Assembly (NCBI GenBank): GCA_035938175.1
Contig: DASZHD010000026.1
Coordinates: forward strand, 1-64,000
From: DASRDE01 sp035938175
GTDB taxonomy: Bacteria; Vulcanimicrobiota; Vulcanimicrobiia; Vulcanimicrobiales; Vulcanimicrobiaceae
Direction: 5' to 3'
Length of the DNA stretch: 64,000 nucleotides
Part shown: piece by piece, positions 42,003-50,190 of the stretch
Layout of the letters: the number at the start of each line of letters is the position of its first letter
How positions within the stretch are numbered: position 1 is the first letter of the stretch
The notes under the pieces: model-generated
Databases searched by the model: none
Seen by the model: the letters and a program-made list of their open reading frames with translations, nothing else
Told to the model about the DNA's origin: nothing
Program-made: the position numbers and the translations under genes

Positions 42003-43379
42003 CTATTTGGTGGGAAGCGGACTGTTCGGATAGATGACGTGCGGGGTTATCAGGAAGACGACTTCGTCGCGTTCGTGGTTCTGCTGCTTACTCTGGAAAA
42101 TCTTCCCGAGTATTGGAATGTCGGCAAGGCCCGGCATCCGCGTCAGCGTTTGCGAATCGACGTCACGCAGCAGGCCGCCCAGAACGATGGTCTGATTATC
42201 GCCGACGCGCAGCGTGGAATCGATCTTCCGATTGGCGATGATCGGATAGCCGCCTACGAAACCCTCGATCGCGCTGTATTCCGGATGCATCTCGGCCGTT
42301 ACGCTGCCGTCGGGGCCGATCGTCGGCGTTAGCCGCAACTTGACGCCGATGTCCACGAACTGCACTTGTTGACCGCCGAGCTGCGAATCGTAGTACACGA
42401 CGGGATACGTTTGGCCGATCAGCAGATCCGCTTCTTTATTGTTGATCGTCACGAGTTTGGGCGTGGCCAGAATTTGCGCGTGTCCGTGAGTGATCATCGC
42501 ATTCAACGTGGCATTGATCGAAATCGAGTTCCTCGCGAACGCCCACGTCGCCGCTCCAGGCACCGGCTGCCCTTGCAGATCGACGCCGCCGAACGTAATG
42601 CCGACGTTGGAATTGTCATTCTCCGGCGTTAGATCGGCCACGCGAACCTCGAACAGCACTTGCGGAGACGGCACGTCCATGCTGCGAACAAATCCCGAGG
42701 CGGTTCGTTGCAAGTCGCTGTTTCCGCTGACGATGATCGCGTTCTGGGCGTCGTCGGCCAGATAGCTTCCGTCCGGAAGAATCCCCTTCAGCGCGGAAGC
42801 GAGTTCCGACGCTTTGTGATATTTCAAGGGATAAACGCGATCCGGATCGGCGGCACCATCAGCGGCCGGTCCGTCCAAGGCCGCAGCAAGCTGCCGGCCG
42901 CGCGCAATCGTATCGGCGTTTCCCGTTAGTACGATGCTGGCCGTGCGTTTGTCCGGCACGATCACCGTTCCGTCGGGCAGGCCCGCCGAAAGTTCTTTTG
43001 CGACTTCGTCGGGGCTTCCATGCGAAAGATTCACGACGACCGTTCGTGGAGAACGCGGATCGTTTGCGTCGCCGTAGCGGCGATTCATCGACTCGCTCGT
43101 GCCGACGATCACGATCCCGCTTTGGCGCCGCACCTGTAAGTCGTGCGCCTGGACCAGCACGGTCAACGCGTCGTCGAACGAGACGTTGCGCAGATGCAGC
43201 GTTACCCGCTCGGGCTTTATCGATGAATCGGCAACGATATTTATTCCCGATTGTGACGCAAGCAGCGCGAGGACGTCGCCCAGCTCCGCGTCGTGCACGT
43301 CGAGCGTTACGAGCGGAGCCGCCAGCGCAGAAGCCGCACAGCCCAACAACAGAGCCAAGCAAAGCGCGATCTGCCGCAT
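42003..43379 (-). CDS. pilQ: Type IV pilus secretin PilQ
   Basis: 458 residues from ATG 43379. Signal peptide (IALCLALLLGCAASALA), an STN domain (VTLDVHDAELGDVLALLASQ), two secretin N domains (VYPLKYHKASELASALKGIL is the second), then the secretin core: ATPKLVTINNKEADLLIGQ, VDIGVKLRLTPTI and VGDNQTIVLGGLLRD. It forms the outer-membrane ring for the pilus. It is short for PilQ (usually 600-700), without AMIN domains. The frame is open to 43823, but that is a shadow of pilP. ATG overlaps the pilP stop in TAATG. Last gene of the pilus operon. Confidence 0.92.
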   Translation of the reverse strand: MRQIALCLALLLGCAASALAAPLVTLDVHDAELGDVLALLASQSGINIVADSSIKPERVTLHLRNVSFDDALTVLVQAHDLQVRRQSGIVIVGTSESMNRRYGDANDPRSPRTVVVNLSHGSPDEVAKELSAGLPDGTVIVPDKRTASIVLTGNADTIARGRQLAAALDGPAADGAADPDRVYPLKYHKASELASALKGILPDGSYLADDAQNAIIVSGNSDLQRTASGFVRSMDVPSPQVLFEVRVADLTPENDNSNVGITFGGVDLQGQPVPGAATWAFARNSISINATLNAMITHGHAQILATPKLVTINNKEADLLIGQTYPVVYYDSQLGGQQVQFVDIGVKLRLTPTIGPDGSVTAEMHPEYSAIEGFVGGYPIIANRKIDSTLRVGDNQTIVLGGLLRDVDSQTLTRMPGLADIPILGKIFQSKQQNHERDEVVFLITPHVIYPNSPLPTK

Positions 43380-43882
43380 TACGGCGACACCGATAGGTGA
43401 ATCCGCCGGCCGTTCGAAAGACGGATGCCTTCGGAGTCGATGGAGACGATCGTCGATCCCAAAAGCGGATCGCCGGACGAAACGATTTGCGTACGGCCGT
43501 TCGTTTCGATCAGCGCTCGCGCGGAGCCGCCGGTGACGATTGCACGGACCGTCGTGCCGCCGAATGGGACGGCTATCCCCGTCGACTGCCCTTGAACGAC
43601 GCGCATCCCCACGATCCCGTCCGGACTCTGCAACGGAGCAGCGGCCGCCGGGCCCGGTTCGTCGGGCGACGCGAAGGGATCGCGAACGAGGATCGCGCGC
43701 TTCGGCGGCCGTTCGGGCGGCAATTGCGGCACGTGAAATTCTTGGGTAAATCCGGACTGCTCCAACATCGCACCGGCGGAACTGCGACCCGCGATGGGGG
43801 CTAACACAAATGACGTCGCGCAAAGCATCGCGGACAGGCTCATCAACTTCCGTCGCGTTGAGTCATCGATTGGCTGCAGCAA
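43379..43882 (-). CDS. pilP: PilP-like pilus assembly protein
   Basis: Up to 167 residues. A hydrophobic N-terminal segment after RRK (MSLSAMLCATSFVLAPIAG) acts as signal or anchor; a Pro-rich linker follows (PQLPPERPPKRAILVRDPF), then a small beta domain (VRAIVTGGSARALIETNG, STIVSIDSEGIRLSNGRRI) of the PilP/GspC HR type. PilP links the inner-membrane PilNO to the PilQ secretin. The call rests on order (pilM-N-O-x-Q) and layout more than on sequence match. TTG 43882 is the frame's first codon; ATG 43843 is an alternative that removes the overlap with pilO. Confidence 0.78.
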   Translation of the reverse strand: MLQPIDDSTRRKLMSLSAMLCATSFVLAPIAGRSSAGAMLEQSGFTQEFHVPQLPPERPPKRAILVRDPFASPDEPGPAAAAPLQSPDGIVGMRVVQGQSTGIAVPFGGTTVRAIVTGGSARALIETNGRTQIVSSGDPLLGSTIVSIDSEGIRLSNGRRIHLSVSP

Positions 43883-44504
43883 TATGTTGCTCCATAGCGG
43901 CTAGTTGTAATCTGAACAACGACGCGTGAACGGTCGCGTCAAGCGCGGGGTGTGCGCCTTGCATTCCGCCGCGCGCCGATTCTATCTCCGTATTGGTCAC
44001 CCGAATCAGGATGCGGTCGTGTGAAAGGCCTTGCACGAAGGCCAGCACTGCACGGAAAGTACCTCGAACGCGAATTGTAACGTCCGTTTGCAGAAGCCAA
44101 GACGCCGCCGGCGCTTGCGCAGTCGATTGCGGAAGATCGCGTACGGGCGAGGCCATAATGGGTTGCACCGAGACTTCTTCAACCGCTACTCCGCAGTGCG
44201 CGGCCAAACGTTCGACGTTCGGCAGCCACTGCGCGGTGGTCATCGACAGCGGCAGGTCGCGCGCGACCGTTTCGAGGTCGCGTTGAGCAAGCCGTTGTAC
44301 TCTCATGAGCGCCGGCCGTTCTGCAAGCGTTTGAGTGTCGATTGCTACACGGCGGTTCAGCACTTCCGTCTGCATGTCGAGGTCCCGGATCCTTTCGTGG
44401 TAGGACGACTCGACAAAATACAATCCCAGTGCGAAAACGAGTATCGCTGCGAGCCAAACGGCGCGCGCGTCGTCACCGGCGCGTATGAAGCGTCCGAGCG
44501 TCAT
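43863..44504 (-). CDS. pilO: PilO-like pilus assembly protein
   Basis: 213 residues from ATG 44504, which overlaps the pilN stop in ATGA. One N-terminal membrane helix (AVWLAAILVFALGLYFV), a coiled-coil stretch (ESSYHERIRDLDMQTEVLNRR in parts), then a ferredoxin-like domain with TAQWLPNVERLAAHCGVAVEE. Fits PilO, which pairs with PilN at the inner membrane. The frame continues upstream to 45002, but that part shadows pilN. Confidence 0.82.
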   Translation of the reverse strand: MTLGRFIRAGDDARAVWLAAILVFALGLYFVESSYHERIRDLDMQTEVLNRRVAIDTQTLAERPALMRVQRLAQRDLETVARDLPLSMTTAQWLPNVERLAAHCGVAVEEVSVQPIMASPVRDLPQSTAQAPAASWLLQTDVTIRVRGTFRAVLAFVQGLSHDRILIRVTNTEIESARGGMQGAHPALDATVHASLFRLQLAAMEQHIAAANR

Positions 44505-45058
44505 GAGCCGGTACTCTGCAGACGTAGCGTGTATGTCGTCGAGGTATCTGCGCCAGGACGGGCGTCGCGCTGGGCGCGTACGAGCGTTGGGCTCGTGACC
44601 GTGATCCCGCGAGCGAGCGTGTGGAAAACGCCGCTGAGCGCGGACAGCGTTTTTGCCCCGCCTTCCAATACAACGTCGGAGCCATCCCACGCGATGCCGG
44701 TAAGCCATACGTGCGGCGGAATGGCATTTGCGATTTCGGTAAGCCGGCGCGCATCGGCATCGCCCGACGCCACGATGCCGCGCACTTGCCGGTCCAGTGC
44801 AACGAGCTCGCAAATCCGTTGATAATAGAGGTCGGCTCGTACGACTTGCACGTGGATGCGATCGTAGCGCCGTTGGTACTCGGATTCCATGGAAAGTGCT
44901 CCCGCGAACCGCCGGTGTTCTATCGTCCACGCGCCCGCGACGCAGATTACCGCACAAAGCAGTGCGAGTGCAGGTGCCTGCAGTCGTGACGGTATGCGCC
45001 ATTCGATCAGGCGCGTCACAAAACGCGGGCGCGCGGAATGCATGTAGTCGAACGTCAT
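44501..45058 (-). CDS. pilN: PilN-like pilus assembly protein
   Basis: 185 residues from ATG 45058 (the frame opens at 45070). One membrane helix near the N-terminus (ALALLCAVICVAGAWTI), a coiled-coil linker and a small domain with LTEIANAIPPHVWLTGIAWD and VVLEGGAKTLSALSGVF, the PilN pattern. AAGG lies before the ATG, which overlaps the pilM stop (ATGA). PilN binds PilM through its N-terminus and PilO through its coiled coil. Confidence 0.85.
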   Translation of the reverse strand: MTFDYMHSARPRFVTRLIEWRIPSRLQAPALALLCAVICVAGAWTIEHRRFAGALSMESEYQRRYDRIHVQVVRADLYYQRICELVALDRQVRGIVASGDADARRLTEIANAIPPHVWLTGIAWDGSDVVLEGGAKTLSALSGVFHTLARGITVTSPTLVRAQRDARPGADTSTTYTLRLQSTGS

Positions 45059-46014
45059 TGCACCTTCCACATCGAAAGGCCGGCGGCCAACGTCCAGTCG
45101 GGCGCGTTAGAACGGATTACATCGTCGGGGTACGTATCGGTCCGCAGAATCTCGGCGACGGGCGATTCGCAAATCGCACCGGTGGCCGCTTCTATCGCAA
45201 AAGAAAGGCCCGGAAGGCGCGCCGCGTTACCGACGAGCGCGACGCGAACGACCGGGCGCGTTTTGCGCGCCAAGGCGATCGACGACGAAATTTCGGCCGC
45301 AAGTCCGTTTAACGCCTGTTCCCCGGCTCCCGCGGCGCCGAGAATGCGCTTGCGCTTTTCGGCGGTGTACTCGTCGATGGCCAATTCACGTCCGATTGAC
45401 GACGTGACGTCCGCGCCGCCGCGCGCGGCATGGAGCGTCCACGGCGTTGGCCCGCCGTTTACGTGCATGACCGTGCGCCGATGACCGACGTCGACGATGA
45501 CGTCGTACGCGGGAAGCGCTCGGGCGAACGCACATGCTTCGTGATCCACTGCAACGGGCTTGAGGCGCGCCGCGCGTAGCGCGTTCACACGGCTGCGCAG
45601 CGCCGATCGGCGCGCAATTCCGAGAGCCCAAACGCCGTTCTCAAGTGACGGGTGCAGACGCACGACCGCGTCGCTCGCCGAGAATTCGGTATGCCGTTCC
45701 GCCTCTAGGCGTGCAGCGCGTTCGCGTTCTACAAAACTCATTCTCGGCAGAGAAAAGGGGCGCAGCAGCGCGTCCGCGGCGCCGAGTGCTGCGACGCAGC
45801 GGCGTTCTTTGGTGCGCAATTCCGTTAACGCTTCTTCTACCAGCGTAGCGACATAGTTCGGGTTCTCGATATCGGCGGACGACGCCGCGCCCGCCGACAT
45901 AATGCGGACTGCAACCGCACGAATTCGCGGACCTTGCGCCGTTGAAACCGAGTGACACACCCGAATTCGTGTGGCACCGATGTCTACGCCCAACGGCAAA
46001 CTGTTCGATCTCAT
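45055..46014 (-). CDS. pilM: PilM, actin-like pilus assembly ATPase
   Basis: 319 residues from ATG 46014. Actin/FtsA-like fold: LPLGVDIGATRIRVCHSV (phosphate 1), YDVIVDVGHRRTVMHVNG (phosphate 2) and VALVGNAARLPGLSFAIEAA near the C-terminus. PilM forms a cytoplasmic ring that holds PilN. The frame is open to 46107, but the start overlaps the peptidase stop (ATGA). Confidence 0.87.
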   Translation of the reverse strand: MRSNSLPLGVDIGATRIRVCHSVSTAQGPRIRAVAVRIMSAGAASSADIENPNYVATLVEEALTELRTKERRCVAALGAADALLRPFSLPRMSFVERERAARLEAERHTEFSASDAVVRLHPSLENGVWALGIARRSALRSRVNALRAARLKPVAVDHEACAFARALPAYDVIVDVGHRRTVMHVNGGPTPWTLHAARGGADVTSSIGRELAIDEYTAEKRKRILGAAGAGEQALNGLAAEISSSIALARKTRPVVRVALVGNAARLPGLSFAIEAATGAICESPVAEILRTDTYPDDVIRSNAPDWTLAAGLSMWKVQ

Positions 46015-46625
46015 GCGAGCATCCGAAAGTATGCGACGCCCATCATTCCCGCTGCCAGATACGGCCCGAAGGCGACCTCCGTGCCGCGAGCCGACGGACG
46101 CGCGCAAAGCACGATAGCCGCATACATTCCACCCGCAATAAATGCCGCCCCCAGCGCCGCAAGGCCATCACACCATCCAAGTGCCGCGCCGATGCAGCAC
46201 GCAATTTTAAAGTCACCCAACCCAATCCCGCGCGACGCGGTAGCGATATACAGCACTAAGACGGCGCCTCCGCTGGCGGAAGCGCCCAAGAAGACGTCGG
46301 CCCCATGGCCGAAAACGAAGCCGAACGCCAACAATGCCGCGAGCGAAGGGAGCGTTACGGCGTCGAAAATATATCCGGTCGCCGCATCGGCAGCCGCGGA
46401 AACCGTTGACGCGGATAATCCGATGAGCAGCAGCACGCATTTCCACGACGGCGCGGGCGAGCAGAGCGCCACCGTTTCTAAAACGGTTCCCACGCCGGCG
46501 ATCGCCCAGAAACGCGTCTCCTGGCGAAACTGCATTCCGGCACGGTTTACGCGATTAAGGACGGCACGGCAAAACAGCGCGTTCAGCGCGGCGCTGCAAA
46601 ACGCCGCAGCACACAAATGCATCAT
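46011..46625 (-). CDS. pilD: Type IV prepilin peptidase
   Basis: 204 residues from ATG 46625. Aspartyl protease of the GspO/PilD class with its two catalytic Asp sites: AADAATGYIFDAVTLP (DxxTxxIxD pattern) and RGIGLGDFKIACCIGAALG (GxGDxK pattern), in about six membrane helices. It lacks the N-terminal methyltransferase domain with its Cys pairs, so it may cleave but not methylate pilins, or methylation is done elsewhere. The longer frame to 46835 overlaps the TPR gene. ATG overlaps that gene's TGA. Confidence 0.87.
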   Translation of the reverse strand: MMHLCAAAFCSAALNALFCRAVLNRVNRAGMQFRQETRFWAIAGVGTVLETVALCSPAPSWKCVLLLIGLSASTVSAAADAATGYIFDAVTLPSLAALLAFGFVFGHGADVFLGASASGGAVLVLYIATASRGIGLGDFKIACCIGAALGWCDGLAALGAAFIAGGMYAAIVLCARPSARGTEVAFGPYLAAGMMGVAYFRMLA

Positions 46626-47158
46626 CGATTCAGTGAGGCCAGTGCCCGCCGCGCGGCCGCGTTTGCGGGAGATAGCCGCAATGCATCGTGCCACAGCCGC
46701 TTGGCGTCCCCGTCCCGCCCTTGATGCCGCGCCGCCCAGCCGGCAAACACATATTGCTGCACGCTCGCGGAGATAGCGGCAGATCGCTCGAAGTCGATTT
46801 CGGCCGCGCGGTAGCGCCGTTCGATCAGCAGGCACAGGGCCCGGTCCGCAAGGATCGTTGCATTGGAGCCGCTTTGCAGTAAGAACGAGTCGGCAATCCT
46901 AACCGCGGCGTTCAGATCGCCCGGCGAGCGCCGTTCCAGCGCTGCGAAAATAAAATGGTCGGCGGCACTTTCGGCACGCGGATCGAGACGAAGTGCGAGG
47001 CGATAGCGGTACAACGCTGCGGAGGCGCCGCCGCGATACAAATAGTCGTCGCCGCGAATGACGAGTGCTTGAGCGACGTCGCCGCGGAACAGTGCGATTG
47101 ACGTACTCAAAGCCAGAGCCGCGAGTGCAAATCTGCGGATGCGCGGTATGCGGCTCAT
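46622..47158 (-). CDS. TPR-repeat protein in the pilus operon
   Basis: 178 residues from ATG 47158. N-terminal hydrophobic segment (FALAALALSTSIALF) serving as signal or anchor, then tetratricopeptide-like helices (AALYRYRLALRLDPRAES, ILADRALCLLIERRYRAAE, AWHDALRLSPANAAARRA-like end with DAKRLWHDALRLSPANA). It may act like PilF/Tgl pilotins that place the secretin, though it is not a lipoprotein. Coupled to both neighbours by ATGA overlaps. The frame upstream to 47857 shadows the CcdA gene and pilin end. Confidence 0.75.
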   Translation of the reverse strand: MSRIPRIRRFALAALALSTSIALFRGDVAQALVIRGDDYLYRGGASAALYRYRLALRLDPRAESAADHFIFAALERRSPGDLNAAVRIADSFLLQSGSNATILADRALCLLIERRYRAAEIDFERSAAISASVQQYVFAGWAARHQGRDGDAKRLWHDALRLSPANAAARRALASLNR

Positions 47159-47811
47159 GCCAGCACCGCATAGTATGCCGCCAGCGCGAGCATGAGCGTC
47201 CCGCTTACGACCGACGACGCTTCCTGAACGCCGGAGCGGCGGATAAGCGCAGCCACCGTGCTTCCGCCTGCGCACGCCGCAAAGAGCACGATCGTGTGGC
47301 CGGCTGCGAAGCATGCCAGCAACATCGCGCCGTAAGCAATCGGCTTTGCCGCCGTGTAAGCAAGGATCGCGGCGATCGCCGGAGTGCAGCAGGGCGAAAC
47401 GACCAGCGCGAAAGAGCAGCCGAGCAGAAAAATTGCGCCGTAATTGGGAGCCGGCAAGCGTACGCGAGAGGCGCACGCATGGTCGTCGCGCCAAAGCGTC
47501 GTGAAGCCGCCGGCGGCGAGCACGGCTGCGATGATGCCGTATGTTAAACCGGAAAACGCGAACGCGCGCACGAGCAAGCTTTGCACCGCCGCAAACGCCG
47601 CATATGTCACGACGAGACCGGCTGCGAACGAAACAACCATCCGAATCGCACTCTTGCCCGATGCGTTCGATACGATCGCCGATATCGCAATCAGGCGGGG
47701 TGCCGTACACGGGCCGACGCTGGCGAGCACTCCCGCGGCGAATGAGAACGCCGAAGCATAATGCGATCCGGACGATATCGACACCAACGCGCCGCCTAGA
47801 GGGTCGCGCAT
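47155..47811 (-). CDS. CcdA/DsbD-type thiol-disulfide membrane protein
   Basis: 218 residues, about six membrane helices. The two redox Cys sites of the CcdA/DsbD membrane domain are visible in internally repeated form: ASVGPCTAPRLIAIS (C35) and LVVSPCCTPAIAAILA (C141/C142). CcdA-type proteins carry electrons from cytoplasmic thioredoxin across the membrane. Between the pilin and TPR genes it may control disulfides in pilus parts: the pilin has two cysteines in its mature part. ATG 47811 shares its last reading position with the pilin TGA (TGATG). Confidence 0.85.
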   Translation of the reverse strand: MRDPLGGALVSISSGSHYASAFSFAAGVLASVGPCTAPRLIAISAIVSNASGKSAIRMVVSFAAGLVVTYAAFAAVQSLLVRAFAFSGLTYGIIAAVLAAGGFTTLWRDDHACASRVRLPAPNYGAIFLLGCSFALVVSPCCTPAIAAILAYTAAKPIAYGAMLLACFAAGHTIVLFAACAGGSTVAALIRRSGVQEASSVVSGTLMLALAAYYAVLA

Positions 47812-48272
47812 CAGCTTCCCGGCGCTGAGACAACCGAGAATCCTTTCTGGTTGTCATATTTGAGCGTCGTGTTCGTTGTCGCGGTGCCGTCGTTCAGCTT
47901 CAGCAGCGTAGCGGGATCGTGCGTCCCGGGACACCATATTTGATATCCGGCGACGCCGCCGTTACCGCCGGTATTCGTTGTCGTCACCGTGTACGAGCCC
48001 GTGCCGCCGGCCGGGTCCACGGGCGTCTGATCCAGGTATCCCGCCAATCCGAGGCTTTGTACGGCCTTATTGGACGCGGCCGGATACGCTTGGTTGTCGG
48101 TGTAGTATAACTCGAGCGCAGTAGCAATCATCTTGATGTTGCCCATGCATGCGGAGGTCATCGCCTGTGCGCGCGCTCGCGTGAAATTCGGTATCAGTAT
48201 CGCTGCAAGAATTGCGATGATGGCAACCACGACCATCATTTCCAGCAACGTAAACCCGCGCTGATTCTTCAT
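47811..48272 (-). CDS. pilA: Type IV pilin (major pilin candidate)
   Basis: 153 residues from ATG 48272. Class a prepilin leader MKNQRG cut before F7, with E5 of the mature protein and the hydrophobic helix TLLEMMVVVAIIAILAAILI. The C-terminal domain is small, with Thr/Gly-rich loops; C42 and C114 are the only cysteines and could form a disulfide. It is the only pilin gene in the operon, so minor pilins must be elsewhere if they exist. The frame upstream to 48647 shadows the sigma factor gene. Confidence 0.92.
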   Translation of the reverse strand: MKNQRGFTLLEMMVVVAIIAILAAILIPNFTRARAQAMTSACMGNIKMIATALELYYTDNQAYPAASNKAVQSLGLAGYLDQTPVDPAGGTGSYTVTTTNTGGNGGVAGYQIWCPGTHDPATLLKLNDGTATTNTTLKYDNQKGFSVVSAPGS

Positions 48273-48280
48273 ACATGCGC

Positions 48281-48979
48281 TTAAGTGCCCAATCGAGCGG
48301 TATCGTGGACCCACACCGGGCGCATCTTGTTGAGCGCGGCGCGGTGCAAGCGCGAAACGTGCCGGCGCGAGTAGCCCAGACGTTCGGCCAATTCTATTTG
48401 CGTATAGCCTTTGGCATAGACGGCAAGTACGATGATCCGTTCGATTTCGGTGAGCCTGGCCAGAGCCGCGTCGAGCAGTACGCGGTTCTCGCGGTCTTCC
48501 ATGGTGTAACTGTGAAAGAACAGCTCGCCCGGATGAAGCCCGTGAAGAGACTGTGGCATCGCTTGTTCGCGGTAGCGCCGCACTTCGTCCACTTCGCTGC
48601 GCGCAACGCCGAGCCGGTGCGCGATCTGCTGCGCCGTCGGTTCGCATCCGAGCTCCGCAACGAGCTCGTCATGAGCGTGCTGATACTTCCGTTCAAGCGA
48701 CCTTAGCCGCCGCGGCGCGCGCACCATGCGTTCGTGATCGCGCACGTAGTGCATCAATTCACCCACGACGAAAAGCCAGGCGTAGGCTTCGAACGGTGTT
48801 TGCAGCGCCGCATCGTACCGGTCGCCGGCTTTGATCAGCCCAATGGCCGCGACTTGTTCGAGGTCGGCGCGATCGAGGCCCGGCCTGCAGAACTTACGCG
48901 CACCCCGTTTGCAAAGATACACATATCGCGCGACCAAAGAGTTGCGGTCTTCAAAATCATTTTGTGCCAGGGCAATCAT
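48281..48979 (-). CDS. Sigma-70 family sigma factor inside the pilus operon
   Basis: 232 residues. Region 2 (LVARYVYLCKRGARKF, DRADLEQVAAIGLIKAGDRYD, TPFEAYAWLFVVGELMHYVR), region 3 (ELGCEPTAQQIAHRLGVAR) and region 4 helix-turn-helix (RLTEIERIIVLAVYAKG, TQIELAERLGYSRRHVSRLH) are present, so this is a group 3 (SigF/FliA/SigB-like) sigma factor, not an ECF. Its ATG overlaps the pilC stop (ATGA) and its stop is eight bases before the pilin start. No anti-sigma gene is adjacent. It may drive pilin or operon expression. Confidence 0.92.
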   Translation of the reverse strand: MIALAQNDFEDRNSLVARYVYLCKRGARKFCRPGLDRADLEQVAAIGLIKAGDRYDAALQTPFEAYAWLFVVGELMHYVRDHERMVRAPRRLRSLERKYQHAHDELVAELGCEPTAQQIAHRLGVARSEVDEVRRYREQAMPQSLHGLHPGELFFHSYTMEDRENRVLLDAALARLTEIERIIVLAVYAKGYTQIELAERLGYSRRHVSRLHRAALNKMRPVWVHDTARLGT

Positions 48980-50190
48980 TTGATGTTTCCGATTAAGGTG
49001 TAAAGCGGCAGGAATATTGCAGACACGATGAAGCCGACGACCGTACCAAGGATGACGATCGTTACCGGCTCAACCAAGCTGCTCAACGTGGTTAGTGCGG
49101 TTTCGACGTCGACCTCGTAGTAATCCGCAATGCGCAGGAGCATGGCGTCGAGGTCGCCGGTTTCTTCACCGACGTGGACGAGTTGAAGGAATAGCGGTTC
49201 GAAAAGGTTCGACGCCGCAAGCGGCTTGGAGATCGGGCTTCCGGAGGATAGTTCTGCCGACAGCCGGCGTATGCAGTCTCTAAACGTTTGCGTGGTCATC
49301 GCGTCGACGAGAACGTCGAGAGCCGGGACGACGTGCACGCCGGAACGCAAGAGCGTACCCAGGACGCGGGCGAATCTTCCCGCCAACGTCTTTCTTGCGA
49401 TGGCACCCACGGCAGGCAGCCGGAAAAGCACTGCTTCGAAGAGTTGCGAACCGCTTGGCGTACAACGCACGGCCGCTAGAACAGCAACGCCGATACTCCC
49501 CGAGAGTCCGGCCGCAATGGCGAGCGGCGAGCGCAATGCGTTGCCGGCTTCAATAAGCAGCGACGTTTGCAGCGGCAGCGGCACGTGCATCTGCTCGTAC
49601 ATCGAACTGAACATCGGCACGATCGACGCCAACAGAAACACCGACAGCGCAACGGCCGCGCAGGCCACGACCGCCGGATAGGCCAGCGCCGAAGCGATCC
49701 GTTTGCGCAGGGTCCGGTCGCGTTCCAATAGGCTTGCCAATCGTTCCAATACTTGATCGAGCGCGCCGCCGATTTCGCCGGCGCGGATCAATGCAACGAA
49801 AACCTTCGGGAACTCTTTCGGCCTGCGCGACATGCCGTCGCTCAGCGGAAGCCCATGCTCGATGTCGCTCAGGACGGAATTCAACGCTTCCTTCAGACGA
49901 GAATCGGCGCACTGCCGTATCGCGACGTCTATCGAACGCCTGAGCGGGACGCCCGCCCTTATCAATGCTGCCAGCGAGCGGAACAGCGCGACGGAGCTTC
50001 GGTTCGATACGGGTCCGATGTTTTCGAAAAGCAACGCGATGCTGGACGTGCCCGGCCAACGATCGATTCCCGTGACATGCAGCATACGCGCGCGCAACGA
50101 AGCGAGGGCCGACGTACGATCGGAGGCTTCCATCGTACCGCGAACGGCGTGTCCGCTGCGATCGCGCGCAGTGTACGCATAGAGCGTCAC
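48976..50190 (-). CDS. pilC: PilC, inner-membrane platform protein (GspF family)
   Basis: 404 residues. Two GspF domains, each with LFRSLAALIRAGVPLRRSID / FARVLGTLLRSGVHVVPALD and EGxPL-like turns, and membrane helices at about 165-190, 215-235 and 370-395. N-terminal MTLYAYTARDRSGHAVRGTM is typical for PilC. It connects the PilB/PilT motors to the pilus. ATG overlaps the pilT stop. Confidence 0.93.
   Translation of the reverse strand: MTLYAYTARDRSGHAVRGTMEASDRTSALASLRARMLHVTGIDRWPGTSSIALLFENIGPVSNRSSVALFRSLAALIRAGVPLRRSIDVAIRQCADSRLKEALNSVLSDIEHGLPLSDGMSRRPKEFPKVFVALIRAGEIGGALDQVLERLASLLERDRTLRKRIASALAYPAVVACAAVALSVFLLASIVPMFSSMYEQMHVPLPLQTSLLIEAGNALRSPLAIAAGLSGSIGVAVLAAVRCTPSGSQLFEAVLFRLPAVGAIARKTLAGRFARVLGTLLRSGVHVVPALDVLVDAMTTQTFRDCIRRLSAELSSGSPISKPLAASNLFEPLFLQLVHVGEETGDLDAMLLRIADYYEVDVETALTTLSSLVEPVTIVILGTVVGFIVSAIFLPLYTLIGNIK

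Noticed and set aside
43380..43823. N-terminal extension of the PilQ frame
   Set aside because: It runs through pilP in another frame; the signal peptide begins at ATG 43379, which overlaps the pilP stop.
46626..46835. N-terminal extension of the prepilin peptidase that might restore the methylase domain
   Set aside because: The extra residues are Arg-rich, lie in the TPR gene in another frame, and show no zinc-binding Cys pairs.
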